A stretch of 42,929 nt of DNA from Tsukamurella sp. M9C (lineage in GTDB: Bacteria > Actinomycetota > Actinomycetes > Mycobacteriales > Mycobacteriaceae): assembly GCF_020169415.1 (NCBI RefSeq), contig NZ_JAIULG010000040.1:1-42929 (forward strand), in the 5' to 3' direction. The position numbers and the translations under genes are program-made. Positions 40,695 through 42,929 of the stretch are shown here, piece after piece. The first letter of the stretch is position 1; each line of letters starts with the position of its first letter. Below the pieces are notes generated by a model. The model ran no database searches, had not been told where the DNA came from, and saw only the letters and a program-made list of their open reading frames with translations.

Positions 40695-41357
40695 CTACTT
40701 CGAGATGTCGGCGGTGGGCTCGGGGCTGCCGGTGGCCTGGAAGATCACGCGGCGGCCGATCTCCACGGCGTGGTCGGCGAAGCGCTCGTAGTAGCGGCCC
40801 AGCAGCGTCACGTCGACGGCGGCGGCGACGCCGTGCTTCCACTCGCGGTCCATGAGCACGGTGAACAGGTGGCGGTGCAGGTCGTCCATCGCGTCGTCCT
40901 GCTCCTCGATCTCCGCGGCCTGCTTCGGGTCCTGGGTGACCAGGACCTCGCGGGCGGAGTTCGCGAGCTCGACCGCGAGGCGGCCCATCTCGGCGAAGTA
41001 GCCGTTGACCTCCTCGGGGAGGGTCTTGTTCGGGAAGCGGCGGCGGGTCACCTTGGCGACGTGCAGGGCGAGCGCGCCCATCCGGTCGACGTCGGCCACG
41101 ATCTGGAAGCCGGAGACCACGACGCGCAGGTCGCTGGCGACCGGCGCCTGCAGCGCGAGGAGGGAGAAGGCCTCCTCCTCGGCGCGGCGGCTCAGCCGCA
41201 CGATCTCGTCGTGCTCGGTGATGACCTCTTCGGCGAGGGCGAGGTCGGCCTGGAGCAGCGAGTTGGTGGCCTTCTCCATGGCGATGCCCGACTTGTCGCA
41301 GATGTCGCCGAGGATGTCGTTGAAAGCAGCCATCTGCTGGATGTACGCGTTACGCAT
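40695..41357 (-). CDS. phoU: phosphate transport regulator PhoU
   Basis: A 220-residue all-helical PhoU protein with two three-helix repeats (PhoY2-like). PhoU relays Pst occupancy to the phosphate sensor kinase and lowers Pst activity at high phosphate. Metal-binding E/D clusters are visible in [20 protein letters not shown] and [16 protein letters not shown]. Start: ATG 41357 has -10 TATACT (41364-41369) six bases upstream, so a leaderless mRNA is predicted. It is convergent to the pst/FHA block across a terminator. Confidence 0.95.
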   Translation of the reverse strand: MRNAYIQQMAAFNDILGDICDKSGIAMEKATNSLLQADLALAEEVITEHDEIVRLSRRAEEEAFSLLALQAPVASDLRVVVSGFQIVADVDRMGALALHVAKVTRRRFPNKTLPEEVNGYFAEMGRLAVELANSAREVLVTQDPKQAAEIEEQDDAMDDLHRHLFTVLMDREWKHGVAAAVDVTLLGRYYERFADHAVEIGRRVIFQATGSPEPTADISK

Positions 41358-41363
41358 GTGCGC

Positions 41364-41369
41364 AGTATA
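41364..41369 (-). promoter_or_regulatory. phoU promoter -10 (leaderless)
   Basis: TATACT, five of six to the -10 consensus, six bases upstream of the phoU ATG. Confidence 0.55.
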
Positions 41370-41422
41370 TCGGCCTTTTCATACACGACCGCAGCGTTGG
41401 ATGAACGACGGGTGAACGACGG

Positions 41423-42625
41423 TTAACCGCCGCTCGTCTCCACCTCGGCGCCCGGCATCGCCGCGGCGTCCGACTCCCACGGATCGTCCAGCCAGCCCTC
41501 GGGGAGGACCACCTTGCCGGGCGTGCCCTGCCGGCCGCGCGGTCCCTCGGCGTCCTTGGGGAAGGGCACGTCCTGGGGCAGTGTGTCCAGCAGTGCGCGC
41601 AGGTCGGCGAGGGTCTTGACCGTGGCGAGCCGCGTACGCAGCTCGCCGCCGGCGGGGAAGCCGCGCAGGTACCAGGCGACGTGCTTGCGGATCTCCCGCA
41701 TGCCCTTGTCCTCGCCGTGGTGCGCGGCCAGCAGCTCGCCGTGCCGGTACATGATGTCGGTGACCTCGCCCAGGTGCGGCGGGACCGGCATCGGGGTGCC
41801 GTTGATCGCGGCGGAGAGCTCGGAGAACAGCCACGGCCGGCCCAGGCAGCCGCGGCCCACGACGACGCCGTCGCAGCCGGTGCGCTCCATCATGGTCACG
41901 GCGTCCTCCGCCGCGAAGATGTCGCCGTTGCCCAACACCGGGATGGTGTCGCCGAAGTGGTGGTGCACGTGCTCCTTGAGGCGGGCGATCTCGTCCCAGT
42001 CGGCCTGGCCCGAGTAGCGCTGCGCGGCGGTGCGGGCATGCAGCGCGACGGCGACCGCGCCCTGCTCGGCGGCGATCCGGCCGGCGTCGAGGTGGGTGTG
42101 GTGCTCGTCGTCGATGCCGATGCGGAACTTCACCGTCACCGGGATCTCGGGGGAGCCCGCGGGGGAGCCGTCGGCGATGCCGCGCACCGCGGCGTCGACG
42201 ATGCTCGCGAACAGGTTCCGCTTGTAGGGCAGCGCGGAGCCGCCGCCGCGGCGGGTGACCTTGGGGACGGGGCAGCCGAAGTTCATGTCGAGGTGATCGG
42301 CCAGGCCCTCCTCGGCGATCATCCGGGCGGCCTCGTAGGTCCACTTCGCGTCGACGGTGTACAGCTGCAGGCTGCGCGGGTCCTCGTCGGGGGCGAACGT
42401 GGTCATGTGCATCGTCACCGGATGCCGCTCGGCGAGGGCGCGGGCCGTGACCATCTCGCACACGTACAGCCCCGCGACGGTGCCGGTGCGCGCGCGCTCC
42501 AGCTCCCGGCACAGGCTGCGGAAGGCGACGTTGGTGACGCCGGCCATCGGTGCGAGCACGACGGGGGAGTCGAGCTCGAACCGCCCGATGCGCAGCTTGG
42601 GCTGCGTCGTGGTGGCTGTGGTCAT
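41423..42625 (-). CDS. dus: tRNA-dihydrouridine synthase
   Basis: A 400-residue FMN enzyme that reduces uridines in the tRNA D-loop, of the DusB/actinobacterial type. N-terminal SPVVLAPMAGVTNVAFRSLC, the catalytic cysteine loop LDMNFGCPVPKV, VKFRIGIDDEHHTHL, ARTAAQRYSG, LGNGDIF and GCDGVVVGRGCLGRPWLF cover the TIM barrel; a helical tRNA-binding domain follows. A tail of about 50 residues rich in Gly, Asp and Glu closes it. Start: ATG 42625 with GGGAGA six bases upstream is preferred over ATG 42649. phoU lies 65 bases downstream on the same strand with its own promoter. Confidence 0.95.
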   Translation of the reverse strand: MTTATTTQPKLRIGRFELDSPVVLAPMAGVTNVAFRSLCRELERARTGTVAGLYVCEMVTARALAERHPVTMHMTTFAPDEDPRSLQLYTVDAKWTYEAARMIAEEGLADHLDMNFGCPVPKVTRRGGGSALPYKRNLFASIVDAAVRGIADGSPAGSPEIPVTVKFRIGIDDEHHTHLDAGRIAAEQGAVAVALHARTAAQRYSGQADWDEIARLKEHVHHHFGDTIPVLGNGDIFAAEDAVTMMERTGCDGVVVGRGCLGRPWLFSELSAAINGTPMPVPPHLGEVTDIMYRHGELLAAHHGEDKGMREIRKHVAWYLRGFPAGGELRTRLATVKTLADLRALLDTLPQDVPFPKDAEGPRGRQGTPGKVVLPEGWLDDPWESDAAAMPGAEVETSGG

Positions 42626-42707
42626 CAGTGCTCTCCCGTGGTCGTTCATTCCATGATCGCTGGCGGCGGCCGGTTCCGGCAAACCGCGGCGGCCTCGAAC
42701 GAGAAGA

Positions 42708-42740
42708 AACCCGCCGGGCCTCGGCGAGGCGCGACGGGTT
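42708..42740 (-). terminator. terminator of the desaturase gene
   Basis: Outer stem AACCCG/CGGGTT (42708-42713 with 42735-42740) and inner perfect stem GCCTCG/CGAGGC (42718-42723 with 42725-42730). On the minus strand TTTCTTCTC follows. It lies 17 bases after the desaturase stop. Confidence 0.7.
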
Positions 42741-42756
42741 CCGGTGTGCGTCGGTA

Positions 42757-42929
42757 CTAGACGGCCAGTCCGGCCTTCTCGCGCTTCGCGGCCTCACGGG
42801 CCAGCGAGCGGTCGCGCATCTCCTCGAACTTGACGGCGGCGGCTTCGAGCTCGTCGAGGAAGGCGGCGAGTTCCTCGCGGGTGCGCTCGCCTTCGGCGGT
42901 GAAGTCTTCGCGCTCGAAGATCTTCCACT
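42757..42929 (-). CDS. desA1: C-terminus of acyl-ACP desaturase (DesA1-like), partial
   Basis: The last 56 codons of a minus-strand gene cut by the window edge: WKIFEREDFTAEGERTREEL, then AAFLDELEAAAVKFEEMRDR and SLAREAAKREKAGLAV. The W-K-x-F-E-R-E-D-F-T-x-E-G start closely resembles the C-terminal segment of mycobacterial DesA1, a stearoyl-ACP desaturase-fold enzyme involved in mycolic acid synthesis; desA1 also lies beside dus in M. tuberculosis. The catalytic di-iron part is outside the window. Confidence 0.75.
   Translation of the reverse strand, partial: WKIFEREDFTAEGERTREELAAFLDELEAAAVKFEEMRDRSLAREAAKREKAGLAV

Noticed and set aside
1-42929. tRNA, rRNA, CRISPR, IS element or prophage genes
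   Set aside because: No transposase, integrase, repeat-spacer pattern, cloverleaf or phage structural protein was recognised on either strand.

Overview
The window is a contiguous chromosomal piece of a high-GC actinobacterium of the order Mycobacteriales. Lineage markers are a mycothiol synthase (mshD), a GlnR-type orphan regulator, an LmeA-like lipomannan factor, the DUF1416 (SseC-type) protein and the C-terminus of a DesA1-like desaturase. Gene order follows the mycobacterial purF-purM-DUF3073-pabC and cysA2-sseC2-lmeA-glnR-mshD-pst-phoU-dus-desA1 neighbourhoods, with accessory blocks inserted. Tsukamurella or a close relative is my best guess; the sequence alone does not prove the genus. 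No rRNA, tRNA, CRISPR array, insertion sequence or prophage was seen, and no stretch over 300 bases lacks a gene.

Layout. 1-1192: a LacI regulator and the first codons of its divergent target. 1227-8885: housekeeping genes (SCP-like protein, purF, purM, DUF3073, MOSC protein, ygfZ, pabC, amino-acid permease). 9104-14820: the complete cydABDC cytochrome bd operon behind a promoter carrying two tandem dyads. 14787-17552: SDR, TetR, PNPOx-fold protein and DUF899 protein. 17582-17750: an isolated transcription unit with a 12-codon ORF and an extremely extended Shine-Dalgarno sequence. 17772-21055: an ABC-2 exporter with a divergent TetR and three operator copies. 21052-21805: an FABP/nitrobindin-like protein and an unlisted 32-residue membrane protein. 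21816-27142: a LacI-controlled FrcBCA-like sugar importer with two kinases. 27151-30124: a five-gene alkylation-repair operon with an embedded sigma factor. 30208-31251: a MetX-like alpha/beta hydrolase behind a perfect dyad. 31397-32757: a rhodanese and DUF1416 operon preceded by a leaderless polycysteine leader peptide. 32829-42929: lmeA, glnR-mshD, pstSCAB, an FHA protein, phoU, dus and a partial desA1.

Functional picture. Several short operons are built with 4-8 base ATGA/GTGA overlaps and local repressors whose probable operators can be read directly. About ten genes have a -10 hexamer (TANNNT) 6-8 bases upstream of the start codon, so leaderless transcripts seem common. The strongest candidates for undescribed biology are the perfect-SD mini-gene near 17.6 kb, the sigma-factor-containing alkylation-repair operon, the dyad-controlled cyd promoter, and the small membrane protein next to the nitrobindin-like gene. 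All functional assignments come from motif and family recognition by eye; no database search was run.
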